From Pseudomonadota bacterium (lineage in GTDB: Bacteria > Pseudomonadota > Gammaproteobacteria > Steroidobacterales > Steroidobacteraceae): DNA of 40,990 nucleotides. Below, one piece after another: positions 1 to 8,369 of this stretch. The stretch is taken from contig JAKAZL010000005.1 of assembly GCA_021815925.1 (NCBI GenBank), forward strand, positions 32,751-73,740, written 5' to 3'. Made by a program: the position numbers and the translations under genes. The number at the start of each line of letters is the position of its first letter. Position 1 is the stretch's first letter. The notes below the pieces were generated by a model. It was not told the origin of the DNA. It did not search any database and saw only the letters and a program-made list of their open reading frames with translations.

Positions 1-42
1 GCTCCGCGCCCGCCCGCCGCTGCCCCGCGGTAAGCGGTCGAC

Positions 43-360
43 TCAGTGGCCGACCACCACTTCGCTCATCTGGATGACTGGCGTCAGATCCGTGTAGTTG
101 GCAATATCGGCGAGGATCTCCTGGGCGTGCGGCCCGAATCCCGCGGCGAACGCCTCGGGCGAGTCGCAGAAGATGTGGCACATGGCGATGTAGGTCGCCG
201 GCGTCCGGGCGTCGCCACCCGCGAGCCCCTTGTCCACCGTGTAGTAGCGGCACGTCTCGCCCATCCGCTGCTTAACGAGCGGCATGTGCCGGTCACGGTA
301 ATAGTTGTGGTCGAATCGCGCTCCCGGCGTGTTCGGGTACATCACGCTCACTTTGATCAC
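43..360 (-). CDS. EthD family protein
   Basis: A 105-residue protein of the EthD / dimeric alpha-beta barrel type. The N-terminal strand is followed by a YYRDRHMPL stretch at about residues 20-28, which is the usual family signature (N-Y-Y-x-x-x-H-x-P). These proteins are small cytoplasmic dimers; the founding member is needed for ethyl tert-butyl ether degradation, but most members have no known substrate. I chose the GTG at 358-360 because GGAGAG lies 4 nt upstream on the minus strand and the predicted product then starts directly with the first beta strand; the open frame continues upstream to 495 but that extension is arginine-rich and unlike the family. The gene downstream lies outside the window, so its operon context is unknown. 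Confidence 0.85.
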   Translation of the reverse strand: MIKVSVMYPNTPGARFDHNYYRDRHMPLVKQRMGETCRYYTVDKGLAGGDARTPATYIAMCHIFCDSPEAFAAGFGPHAQEILADIANYTDLTPVIQMSEVVVGH

Positions 361-817
361 GGGTCTCTCCTCGGGCAGTCGTGCGACAAAGGTGCCGCGG
401 CATAGTGCGGCAGCGCGGACCCGGCGACAACTCGCTGCCGGCGCGCACGCCCCGCTCCGGCGCGACCTGCCGTCTTTGTGCCGGTTCCAGAACACAGCCG
501 GGTGTCTCGCCGGCGGCTGCCCGCCGCGGCTGACGGGCAGCGCTCGCCCGTCCCGTCGCTCGCTTCATCGCTCAAATGCGTCCGATCGTCGATGCCGGCG
601 GCAGGCCTCCTCGGCGAGCGCTCGACGCAACCCTCCTCACCGCGGCAGCGGCATACCGCGGGCCGCGACGCACCGGTCTGCAAGCAGGCTTTTCAGCGGC
701 ATTCGACCCAATTCGCAGCACACCGGGGTTCATTGCGGGCCCCGGTCGAGTTCGTTAAGCTGGCTTGATTACATGCGTCGGCGCTCCGTGCGCCCCGTCA
801 TCACAAGGGGAACTTGA
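361..817. other. Intergenic region, no gene recognised
   Basis: These 457 bases separate the divergent EthD gene and the propeller gene. Frames crossing it on both strands give arginine/alanine-rich translations without recognisable domains. It must hold the promoters of both flanking genes, but I could not pick a convincing -35/-10 pair. The only clear signal is AAGGGGA at 805-811, the ribosome binding site of the gene starting at 818. Confidence 0.5.
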
Positions 818-3800
818 ATGATCCATGTCGATGCACGCCTCGTCCGCGGCAGATCCTTGATCCTGGCGCTGGCGGCGCTCGTGGGCGCGCCGCTCGTCGC
901 GCACGCCGCGCCCCTGCAGACATTTCTCGGCGGCAAGCTGACCTGGCGCAACATCGGACCGGACATCGGCGGACGCGTCGTCGCAGTGACCGGCGTGCCG
1001 GGCGAGCAGAACCTGTTCTACATGGGCTCGGTGGACGGCGGCGTCTGGAAGAGCACCGATTACGGCATCCGCTGGCATAACATCACCGACGGCAAGTGGA
1101 CCTCGGCGAGCGGCAGCGTCGGGGCCATCGCCGTCGCTCCCTCGAACGCCAATATCATCTACGTCGGCACCGGCGAGGCGGACATCCGCAACGACATGGT
1201 CACCGGCGACGGCATGTTCAAGTCGGTCGACGGCGGCAAGACCTGGAAGTACACCGGGCTCGCCGACACCCGCACGACCAGCGCGATCGTCGTCGATCCG
1301 CACAACCCCGACATCGTGTACGTCGCCTCCATGGGTCACGTGTTCAAGCCCGACCCGAACCGCGGCGTATTCAAGTCCACCGACGGCGGCAAGACCTGGC
1401 ACAAGGTGCTGTTCGTCAATGACAAGACGGGCGCCATCGACGTGGTGATGGATCCGCGCAATCCGCAGGTGCTGTATGCGGCCATGTGGCAGGCGCAGCG
1501 CCTGCCCTGGAAGCTGATCGACGGCGGCCCGGGCAGCGGCCTGTACAAGAGCACCGACGGCGGGGCGCACTGGACGAACATCTCGCGCAGCCCGGGACTG
1601 CCGCACGGCCTGCTCGGGCGCATCGGCGTGTCGGTCGCGGCCAGCAACCCGAACGTCGTCTACGCGATCATCCAGTCGAAGCACGGCGGCGTGTTCCGCT
1701 CGAGCGACGCGGGCAAGACCTGGAAGCACGTCAACGACAACTGGAGCCTGCGCCAGCGCGGCTTCTACTACACCTCGGTATTCGTCGATCCGACCGATCC
1801 GAATACACTGTACGTGCCCAACGTCGACGGCACGTGGGTGTCGCACGACGGCGGCAAGGCGTTCGCGCTGCTGCACATGCGCCACGGCGACAACCACATC
1901 GTGTGGATCAACCCGCAGCACCCGCACATCCTGCTGGTCGGCGATGACGGCGGCGCGACGGTATCCACCGATGGCGGCAAGACCTGGAGCACCGAGCACA
2001 ACCAGCCGACCGGCCAGTTCTACCACGTCGCCATCGACCAGGCGTTCCCGTTCAACGTCTACGGCGCGCAGCAGGACGAGGGCTCGTACGAGGGCCCGAG
2101 CGCGATGCCGGGCGGCGCCATTCCCGTCTCCGCGTGGCATTCGGTGGCGCTCGGGGAAAGCACGTTCGTCGCGCCCAAGCCATCCAGCCGTTACGTGACC
2201 TACGGTGCCGACTATTACACGGTGATGCAGAGCTACAACCGGCTCACCGGAATGCGCCGTGACGTGAGCCCCTCGCCGATGTACATGGACGGCGGCGATG
2301 CGGCGCGGATGCAGTACCGCTTCGGGTGGACGCATCCGATCTTCTTCTCACCGGACGATCCGAAGGACCTGTTCCTCGCTTCCCAGTATGTGATGGTCAG
2401 CAAGGACCACGGCCGCACCTGGAAGGTGATCAGCCCTGACCTGACGCGCAACGACCCGGCGACCGAGGGTCCCACGGGCGGCCCGATCGACCTGGATCAG
2501 ACCGGTGCGGAAGTGTTCCCGGACATCTCGGCACTCGCGGTCTCACGGGTGAACGCGAAGGTGATCTGGGCGGGCTCACAGGACGGACTGGTGCACGTGA
2601 CGGCCGACGGCGGCAAGCACTGGCGTCTGGTCACACCGCCGCAGCTGAAGGAGTGGGCGGAGATCACCTCGATCGAGCCGTCGCATGTCGATGCAGGCAC
2701 CGCCTACCTGACGGCCTCGCGCTACATGTGGGACGACTACCACCCCTACGTGTTCAAGACCACCGACTACGGCCGGCACTGGTCGGTTCTGACGACCGGT
2801 CTGCCCGACGACCAGTACGCGTTCGTGGTCAAGCAGGACCCGGATGACGCCTCACTGCTGTTCCTCGGCACCGGGAACACCGTCTATGCCAGTCTCGACG
2901 GCGGTGCGCATTGGACGCCGCTCGGGATCAACCTGCCGCACGTCCAGGTGCGCGATCTGGCCATCGACACCCGCGAGGGCGAGGTGGTGGCGGCCACGCA
3001 CGGCCGCTCGTTCTGGATCCTCGGCAACCTGGCTCTGCTCGAGCAGCTGTCGCATGCGGCACAGCCGGCCGCCGACGCCGCCTACCTGTATGCGCCTCAG
3101 ACGGCGTGGCTGACGCACGCGTACGGCCAGGATCCCGAGGCCGAGAGGCACGAGTCCGTCGGCACCAACCCGCCGTTCGGCGCGACGGTGTTCTTCCACC
3201 TGCCCGCCAACTACGACGGCAAGACGCCCGCCAGCCTGACGTTCCTCGACGCCCAGGGCAACGTCATCCAGCACTACAGCCTGCACCTGAAGGTCAAGCA
3301 GAAGAAGCAGCCGGCCACGGTGCGCGACAACCTGCTGCCCTCCCAGGCGAAGCAGATCGCCGATCTGAAGAGAACGGCGATGTCCCCGGGGATGAACACG
3401 CTGCAGTGGAACCTGCGTTACGCCGATGCCACCGAGGCGATCGGCTGGGAGAACCCGGAGGTCACCGACGGCCTCGGGGCGAGCGCACAGGGCCCGCTGG
3501 TCAATCCGGGGCTGTACACGGTCGTGCTGCGCTACGCCGGGCACTCCTACCGGCAGACGTTGCGGGTGAAGCTCGATCCGCGGATACACACGACCGCGGC
3601 GATCCTGAAGCAGCACCTGGCGCTGCAGCTTGCGCTGCACCGCTCGGTGGACGTCCTCGACCGTGACATCAACGCCGCGATCCTGCTGCGCCGTCGCCTC
3701 GTCAAGGCGGTTGCGGCGCACAAGGTCGATGCGACCGCGGCCGCACCGGTGCTCAAGGAAATCCACGACGCCCTGCACGCCGTGGTGCAGCGCCGCCTGC

Positions 3801-3994
3801 GCTCAAGCGAGGGCGACACGGAGAACAACATGAGGCTGCGCAGCTTCCTGGCGTTCCTGCAGTCGAGCATCGGCCTGGATTACCGTGCACCGGATCCGGC
3901 ACAGATCGCCGCGTTCAATACGCTGGAAAGCCGGGCGCGCCAGGGAGAAGCGCGACTGCGTGCCGCTACCGCGGCCGGCGAGCGCCTGCTCTGA
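818..3994 (+). CDS. Secreted VPS10/sortilin-type Asp-box beta-propeller protein
   Basis: A 1058-residue exported protein. Residues 1 to about 30 form a signal peptide ending AHA-AP. Residues 40-750 carry at least ten Asp-box (BNR-like) repeats of the form S-x-D-G-G-x-x-W, for example KSTDGGKTW, KSTDGGAHW, STDGGKTW and SLDGGAHW, which build one or two large beta-propellers as in VPS10/sortilin and sialidase-fold proteins. The last 300 residues lack these repeats and end in a charged helical segment. Homologues are often labelled glycosyl hydrolase, but I see no set of catalytic residues that would prove this; binding or scaffolding of peptides or glycans outside the cytoplasm is equally possible. 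The ATG at 818 follows a good Shine-Dalgarno (AAGGGGA). The gene is monocistronic and ends at a strong hairpin. Confidence 0.88.
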   Translation: MIHVDARLVRGRSLILALAALVGAPLVAHAAPLQTFLGGKLTWRNIGPDIGGRVVAVTGVPGEQNLFYMGSVDGGVWKSTDYGIRWHNITDGKWTSASGSVGAIAVAPSNANIIYVGTGEADIRNDMVTGDGMFKSVDGGKTWKYTGLADTRTTSAIVVDPHNPDIVYVASMGHVFKPDPNRGVFKSTDGGKTWHKVLFVNDKTGAIDVVMDPRNPQVLYAAMWQAQRLPWKLIDGGPGSGLYKSTDGGAHWTNISRSPGLPHGLLGRIGVSVAASNPNVVYAIIQSKHGGVFRSSDAGKTWKHVNDNWSLRQRGFYYTSVFVDPTDPNTLYVPNVDGTWVSHDGGKAFALLHMRHGDNHIVWINPQHPHILLVGDDGGATVSTDGGKTWSTEHNQPTGQFYHVAIDQAFPFNVYGAQQDEGSYEGPSAMPGGAIPVSAWHSVALGESTFVAPKPSSRYVTYGADYYTVMQSYNRLTGMRRDVSPSPMYMDGGDAARMQYRFGWTHPIFFSPDDPKDLFLASQYVMVSKDHGRTWKVISPDLTRNDPATEGPTGGPIDLDQTGAEVFPDISALAVSRVNAKVIWAGSQDGLVHVTADGGKHWRLVTPPQLKEWAEITSIEPSHVDAGTAYLTASRYMWDDYHPYVFKTTDYGRHWSVLTTGLPDDQYAFVVKQDPDDASLLFLGTGNTVYASLDGGAHWTPLGINLPHVQVRDLAIDTREGEVVAATHGRSFWILGNLALLEQLSHAAQPAADAAYLYAPQTAWLTHAYGQDPEAERHESVGTNPPFGATVFFHLPANYDGKTPASLTFLDAQGNVIQHYSLHLKVKQKKQPATVRDNLLPSQAKQIADLKRTAMSPGMNTLQWNLRYADATEAIGWENPEVTDGLGASAQGPLVNPGLYTVVLRYAGHSYRQTLRVKLDPRIHTTAAILKQHLALQLALHRSVDVLDRDINAAILLRRRLVKAVAAHKVDATAAAPVLKEIHDALHAVVQRRLRSSEGDTENNMRLRSFLAFLQSSIGLDYRAPDPAQIAAFNTLESRARQGEARLRAATAAGERLL

Positions 3995-4001
3995 GGCACT
4001 G

Positions 4002-4029
4002 GGCCGCCGCCTCCCGGGAGGCGGCGGCC
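4002..4029 (+). terminator. Strong GC hairpin between convergent genes
   Basis: A perfect 13-bp inverted repeat (GGCCGCCGCCTCC and its complement, only CG between the arms) starts 7 nt after the stop of the propeller gene and is followed by GCTTTCG. It lies between two convergent genes. The U-tract is short, so it may act as an intrinsic terminator or mainly as an RNA-stabilising end. Confidence 0.65.
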
Positions 4030-4060
4030 GCTTTCGCAGCCGCTCCGCCTCGCGCGGGCG

Positions 4061-4900
4061 CTACTGGCGCAGCACCCGCCAGCACACCACCAGACCGTAG
4101 ACCAGGATCAGGGCGGCGAGCGCCGCCATGGCGAGCTGGATTGCCTCGCGTCCGATGCCGCCGCTCGGGGCGGACAGGTAGATCCAGGCGGTAAAGACGA
4201 TGAGCCCGTCGAACGTCAGGTGCGTCGCGACGCTCCAGCGCAGGCCGAAGGCGACACGGATGTAGGCCAGGCCTACCCCCACCAGGAACTGCGGCAGCGC
4301 CAGCACGAGCGTCCACCAGGCCGGGGTGTTGGAATAAACCGCCGCATGCGCCGCGCCGAAGAGAATGCACGACGCCCAGAACACCCCGGCACCGTTGCGC
4401 CGCAAGAACCCCAGTACGCCCGCGCGCGCATAGCGGTAGAGCAGCAGGCTGATCAGCGCCGCCGGCAGCAACGCCCAGAACGCGTAGAAGTAATGCTGGA
4501 TGGTGCTGATAACGGACGGGTGCTCGAAGTTCAGGCGCAGAGCGAGGAAGGTGTAGCAGATGAAGAACGCCAGTCCGACGAAGACCGGCCGCGGGGCGGT
4601 GGAGAGGAACGCCCGGTAGCCGAGTTCCTCCAGCACCGGCGCGACCAGCACGATCGCCGCCGCCGGCACCGAGGGATGCGTGACCAGGTACGTCTGGAAG
4701 GTATCCGGCGCGACCTGCCAGCCGAACCAGTGAGCGAGCAGCCCGTCGCACTGTCCGGCCGCAAAGCCGAGCAGCAGCAGCAGGCTCACCCAGCCGAACC
4801 ATTGCCAGGCGGTGAGTTGCCGCGACGGGCGCTCGGCGAGCACCGGGTGGGCCAGAAAGTGCAGCAGTGGTTCGTGTGATCTCGGCGATGCGTCAGTCAT
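4061..4900 (-). CDS. CPBP family intramembrane metalloprotease
   Basis: A 279-residue polytopic membrane protein with about seven hydrophobic segments. It carries the CPBP (Abi/Rce1-like) motifs: EELGYRAFL at residues 91-99 (E91, E92, R96), FGAAHA with H185, and THLTFDG with H227 and D231, which together form the glutamate/histidine zinc or catalytic site inside the membrane. Family members cleave prenylated proteins in eukaryotes and small peptides or anti-sigma factors in some bacteria; the substrate here is unknown. The ATG at 4898-4900 has GGAAG about 8 nt upstream. It is convergent with the propeller gene and shares the strand of the LysR gene 160 bp upstream. Confidence 0.88.
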   Translation of the reverse strand: MTDASPRSHEPLLHFLAHPVLAERPSRQLTAWQWFGWVSLLLLLGFAAGQCDGLLAHWFGWQVAPDTFQTYLVTHPSVPAAAIVLVAPVLEELGYRAFLSTAPRPVFVGLAFFICYTFLALRLNFEHPSVISTIQHYFYAFWALLPAALISLLLYRYARAGVLGFLRRNGAGVFWASCILFGAAHAAVYSNTPAWWTLVLALPQFLVGVGLAYIRVAFGLRWSVATHLTFDGLIVFTAWIYLSAPSGGIGREAIQLAMAALAALILVYGLVVCWRVLRQ

Positions 4901-5059
4901 GGTCTGCTTCCGTCGACCCGTCCTTCCCGCGCAAAAAACGCCGTCCCGATCTTAGCGATCCGCCGCCAGTCCATTCCGCGACGCCCGTCATGTATCACGG
5001 CATCGCTGACGGCACAACCGCGAGCGCCCGGACTCCACGCCGCAGGCGGCGGTGCGAGT

Positions 5060-5965
5060 TCAGCGGGGGACGCCACCCCCCGCCCCGGTACGCAGCCGCT
5101 CATGTAGAAAGTCGATCAACGCCCTGACCCGGAAGGGGATGTGGCGGTTACCGGGCAGCACGGCGTAAATGCCGATCTCCGGCAGGGTAAAGCCCGTGAG
5201 AATCGCTCGCAGCGAGCCGCTCTCGAGCGCCTCCTCGGCGAGAAAGCGTGGCTGACAGGTGATGCCCAGGCCCTCGACGGCTGCCTGCAGCAGCACGCTG
5301 CCGCTGCTTGCTTGGATGCGCCCGTGCACGGGAACCGGGATCGGCTTGCCGTTCACGATGAACGTCCAGGACGCACTTGCTGCCAGCGTGTAGGCGAGGC
5401 ACTCGTGCCGCGTCAGCTCCTCGGGGTGCGCCGGCTCGCCGTGCCGCTCTAGATAGTCCGGGGAGGCGACCACTACGAGTTGCGCGGTGCCGAGGCGACG
5501 GGCCACATCCTGTTGGCCGAGGCGCTCGGTGATGCGGATGGCCAGATCCATGCCCTCCTCGACGAGGCGGCTGCGCCGGTCCGTGAAATCCAGGTTCAGC
5601 GCGATCTCGGGGTACTGCTTGCTGAAGGCGAGCAACGCCGGCGCGAGGTGGCGCTGGCCGAAGCCCACCGGCAGGCTGAGACGGATCAGCCCCCGCGGTC
5701 GCTGCTGCTGGGCATCGAGGCCCGTCTCGGCCGACTCGACCAGCGCAAGGATCTCGCGGCACTTGTCCCGGTACACCGCGCCGGCGGAGGTGAGGCTGAG
5801 CCGCCGGGTGCTGCGCGCGAGGAGCTTCGCGCCGAGACGGCCCTCGAGCGCGCTGATCCGCCGGGTGACCACCGAGCGCGCCAGGCCCATTTGCTGGGCG
5901 ACTAGGGAGAAACTCCCCTGGTCGGCGACGCGGACGAACAGGCGCATGGCATCGAGCTGGTCCAT
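5060..5965 (-). CDS. LysR family transcriptional regulator
   Basis: A 301-residue regulator. Residues 1-60 form the winged helix-turn-helix (FVRVADQGSFSLVAQQMGLA, then VTRRISALEGRLGAKLL, RSTRRLSLTSAG), and residues 90-290 the two-lobed effector domain. The STRRLSLT motif and the GLIRLSLPVGFG start of the effector domain are those of the subgroup typified by AaeR/DsdC-unrelated 'CrgA-like' regulators. LysR proteins are usually tetramers that control a divergent neighbour and themselves. The divergent neighbour here is the CDGSH iron-sulfur gene at 6190, which makes it the first candidate target. An interrupted dyad overlaps the start codon of this gene, consistent with autoregulation. The effector is not predictable from sequence. 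Confidence 0.92.
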   Translation of the reverse strand: MDQLDAMRLFVRVADQGSFSLVAQQMGLARSVVTRRISALEGRLGAKLLARSTRRLSLTSAGAVYRDKCREILALVESAETGLDAQQQRPRGLIRLSLPVGFGQRHLAPALLAFSKQYPEIALNLDFTDRRSRLVEEGMDLAIRITERLGQQDVARRLGTAQLVVVASPDYLERHGEPAHPEELTRHECLAYTLAASASWTFIVNGKPIPVPVHGRIQASSGSVLLQAAVEGLGITCQPRFLAEEALESGSLRAILTGFTLPEIGIYAVLPGNRHIPFRVRALIDFLHERLRTGAGGGVPR

Positions 5966-5985
5966 TGTTGTCGTTAACGCAACAA
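5965..5985. promoter_or_regulatory. Candidate LysR operator (TTGTTG-N9-CAACAA)
   Basis: An inverted repeat with 6-bp arms and a 9-nt spacer containing GTTAAC lies at the 5' end of the LysR gene and just upstream of it, in the region divergent from the CDGSH gene. It fits the size and T-N11-A character of LysR binding sites. Binding is inferred only from location and symmetry. Confidence 0.4.
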
Positions 5986-6189
5986 AGAATTACGCATTGT
6001 CGCCTATTTCACACAAGTGCGCTGCGATACAGTCTGGCGGCGCTGGCCCAAGTGGGCCCAGACTGCAGATAAAACATAGGGTTATGTGTCCCAGCCGCCA
6101 CCGGTGCGGGCACGCCGCCGGACGGTCCGGCGGCGATCGATTTCACCGCGGCGCGACCGCCGTCCAGAAAGCCAACGAGGAATAAGACC

Positions 6190-6429
6190 ATGAGCGAAGC
6201 GACGATTGCCCAGAAGGCCCCCTACGCCGTCGAGGTCGAGGCGGGCAAGAGCTACTGGTGGTGTGCGTGCGGGCGCAGCAAGAATCAGCCGTTCTGCGAC
6301 GGTTCCCACAAGGGCACGGGTCTGGGGCCCCTCGAGCACAAACCGCAGAAGAGCGGCACCGCGTACTTCTGTGGCTGCAAGCACACGGCGCACGCGCCGC
6401 TGTGCGACGGCGCGCACCAGAAGTTATAA
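6190..6429 (+). CDS. Tandem CDGSH iron-sulfur domain protein
   Basis: A 79-residue protein with two CDGSH-type 2Fe-2S motifs. The first uses C25, C27, C36 and H40 ([17 protein letters not shown]) and the second C61, C63, C72 and H76 ([17 protein letters not shown]). Each would bind a 2Fe-2S cluster through three cysteines and one histidine, as in mitoNEET/MiNT proteins; the two-motif bacterial form is thought to work as a soluble redox or cluster-transfer protein. The ATG is preceded by GAGGA at a good distance. It is divergent from the LysR gene and followed after 135 bp by a GFA-family gene on the same strand. No other domain is present, so the partner is unknown. Confidence 0.93.
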   Translation: MSEATIAQKAPYAVEVEAGKSYWWCACGRSKNQPFCDGSHKGTGLGPLEHKPQKSGTAYFCGCKHTAHAPLCDGAHQKL

Positions 6430-6456
6430 CGCCGCCGGACAGCATTCTGCCGCACG

Positions 6457-6502
6457 CACCCGCCGCGAGACTCGCGTCCCGGCGCGGTGCGCGCGGCGGG
6501 TG
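6457..6502. terminator. 11-bp inverted repeat after the CDGSH gene
   Basis: CACCCGCCGCG (6457-6467) and its exact complement (6492-6502) flank a 24-nt GC-rich loop and are followed by TAATT. It begins 28 nt after the CDGSH stop and ends about 60 nt before the next start. It could end the CDGSH transcript or be an mRNA structure; there is no clean U-tract. Confidence 0.4.
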
Positions 6503-6564
6503 TAATTGACGCCTGCCGGTGCCAGACCTATGCTGAAACAGGTCCGAATGCACGGAGAGTGCAC

Positions 6565-6996
6565 GTGAACGCAACGGTACATCAGGGGCAGTGCTTCTGC
6601 GGGCGGGTCCGCTTCCAGGTCACCGGCGAGCCGGTGGCGATGGGTTACTGCCACTGCGAGTCGTGCCGGCACTGGTCCGCTGGTCCCGTCAACGCCTTCA
6701 CACTCTGGAAGCCCGAGGCGTTCAAGGTCACCGCCGGCGCCGAGGCGATCGGCAGTTACCACAAGACCGCGCAGAGTCACCGCAAGTGGTGCAAGGACTG
6801 CGGCGGCCACCTGTTCACGGATCATCCCGGCTTCGGCCTGATCGACGTCTACGCCGCTGTGCTGCCGACGCTGGCATTCCGTCCGGCCGTTCACGTCCAT
6901 TATCAGGAAACGGTGCTGCACATCCACGATGGCCAGCCGAAGATGAGGGATCTGCCGGCCGAGATGGGCGGCTCGGGCGTCACGCTGCCCGAATAA
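6565..6996 (+). CDS. GFA/CENP-V family zinc-binding protein
   Basis: A 143-residue protein of the glutathione-dependent formaldehyde-activating enzyme (Gfa)/CENP-V fold. The zinc ligands are visible: C10 and C12 (GQCFCG), C29, C31 and C34 (YCHCESCR), and C76 and C79 (WCKDCGG). Gfa itself was described as speeding S-hydroxymethylglutathione formation, a role since questioned, and most homologues are uncharacterised. The GTG at 6565 was chosen because GGAGAG sits 5 nt upstream and the product then starts a few residues before the first motif; the open frame extends back to 6487 without a Shine-Dalgarno. No formaldehyde dehydrogenase gene lies nearby, so a formaldehyde role is not supported by context. 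Confidence 0.85.
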   Translation: MNATVHQGQCFCGRVRFQVTGEPVAMGYCHCESCRHWSAGPVNAFTLWKPEAFKVTAGAEAIGSYHKTAQSHRKWCKDCGGHLFTDHPGFGLIDVYAAVLPTLAFRPAVHVHYQETVLHIHDGQPKMRDLPAEMGGSGVTLPE

Positions 6997-7204
6997 CCTG
7001 CCGCCCGCCCGTTCTCGCTCGATGCTGCTCGGCTGCGCTCCTGCGGCGGAGCGTGCGCACCAGGTCTCGCCCAACAGCCCAACGGTCCTCGCCGCGCGCG
7101 TTACAACATGCGGCGCCGACTGCCCGCCAATCCCGATGCGCTGCGCCGCTCATGCGCCACTCCGGTGGCGTGCGTGTCGACTCGGGAGCGCATCGGAGCG
7201 TACG

Positions 7205-7420
7205 TCAGACCCGGGCACGCGAACCCGTGTCCCGACGCGAGTCGGCCACGGCGGCGCGCGGAGCCTGCGCATGCGGCACGTGGGACACGCGTGCAAATCC
7301 GGTGCTGGAAGCGATCGGCGCCGGATGGGCCAGCGCGGCGGGGGCGAAGGCCAGCGCCGTTCCGGCGGCAGTCATGACCACGGCAAGTGCACCAGCAATC
7401 AGTCTCGGCATCGTATTCAT
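7205..7420 (-). CDS. Small secreted protein, unknown function
   Basis: A 71-residue product starting MNTMPRLIAGAL, with a clear signal peptide to about residue 27 (hydrophobic core, then APAALA-HP). The mature part is about 44 residues, rich in Ala, Arg, His and Ser, with no cysteine and no recognised domain. The start is supported by AGGAG (7429-7433) 8 nt upstream of the ATG. It is divergent from the ABC transporter operon. Function is unknown; it may be a periplasmic stress peptide or an expressed relic. Confidence 0.5.
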   Translation of the reverse strand: MNTMPRLIAGALAVVMTAAGTALAFAPAALAHPAPIASSTGFARVSHVPHAQAPRAAVADSRRDTGSRARV

Positions 7421-7553
7421 GGCGAATTCTCCTGTGTGATGCCCGAAGAACACGCGAGGTCCGGGAAAGTTGCACACGCGCGTCACGGCGAGCCCGTGCG
7501 CGCGCAGCGCCCTGCCTTCCCGCCCGACGCCTGGTGCTGATATCGTGCCGGCG

Positions 7554-8369
7554 ATGCACGCCCCGCCCGACCATCACCGCGCGCCCGAGTTCCGTGCCGA
7601 ATCCGCTCCGTCCGGCCCGGATGTCGTGCTCAGCGTCGCCGAGCTGTACAAGCGATACGGCGAGATCGCCGCGGTCGATCGAATCTCGTTCCAGGTACGC
7701 CGGCGCGAGGTGGTCGGCCTGCTCGGCCCGAACGGCGCCGGCAAGACCACCACGATCAACATGATCCTCGGGGTGCTGAGCCCGACCACCGGCCGCATCC
7801 ACATCGCGGGCATCGACCTGCAGCGCCATCGCGCTGCCGCGCTGGCGCAGGCGAACTTCTCGGCCGTCTACGCCGCGCTGCCGGGCAACCTCACCGTCGA
7901 GCAGAACCTGAGATTCTTCGGCCTGGTGTACAGCGTGGCCGGCCTCGGGGAGCGCGTCGAAACGCTGCTCGAGAACTTCGATCTGCTGCGCCTGAGAAAC
8001 ACCAAGTGCGGCCTGCTCTCCTCGGGCGAGCAGACGCGAGTCGCGCTCGCCAAGGCAGTGCTCAACAGACCGCGCCTGCTGCTGCTCGATGAGCCGACGG
8101 CGTCGCTCGATCCCTCCGCGGCGCAGACGATCCGCACGCGCATCCGCGAGCTCGCCGTCGACGGCGACTGCGGCATACTCTGGACCTCGCACAACATGTA
8201 CGAAGTCGAAGCAGTCTGCGACCGCGTGCTGTTTCTCTCCCGGGGAAAGATCCTCCTCGAGGGCGACCCGCGGCGGCTGCCCGCGCAACACGGCGCGGCC
8301 ACGCTGGAGGAGTTGTTCATCCGCCTGGCGCGCGAGCCGCTCGGCGATCCGGTGCAGGGCGTCCCTTGA
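7554..8369 (+). CDS. ABC transporter ATP-binding protein (ABC-2 type exporter)
   Basis: A 271-residue ATPase. It shows Walker A GPNGAGKTT at residues 58-66, an LSSGEQ signature in place of the consensus LSGGQ, Walker B LLLLDEP, and the H-loop TSHN. Its overall arrangement matches the DrrA/NatA/CcmA-like subfamily that pairs with ABC-2 permeases, and the next gene is one. It would sit on the inner face of the cytoplasmic membrane and power export. I chose the ATG at 7554; a GTG at 7545 is also possible, and the frame opens further upstream to 7470. The 3' end overlaps the permease start by 4 nt. The exported substrate is unknown. Confidence 0.9.
   Translation: MHAPPDHHRAPEFRAESAPSGPDVVLSVAELYKRYGEIAAVDRISFQVRRREVVGLLGPNGAGKTTTINMILGVLSPTTGRIHIAGIDLQRHRAAALAQANFSAVYAALPGNLTVEQNLRFFGLVYSVAGLGERVETLLENFDLLRLRNTKCGLLSSGEQTRVALAKAVLNRPRLLLLDEPTASLDPSAAQTIRTRIRELAVDGDCGILWTSHNMYEVEAVCDRVLFLSRGKILLEGDPRRLPAQHGAATLEELFIRLAREPLGDPVQGVP

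Noticed and set aside
755-2335. Open frame of 526 codons on the minus strand opposite the propeller gene
   Set aside because: It is a G/C-bias shadow: His/Arg/Val/Asp-rich translation with no domain, while the plus-strand frame has Asp-box repeats and a signal peptide.
4931-4940. A/T run as terminator for the LysR gene
   Set aside because: The minus-strand T run is not preceded by a clear stem and lies about 120 nt after the stop.
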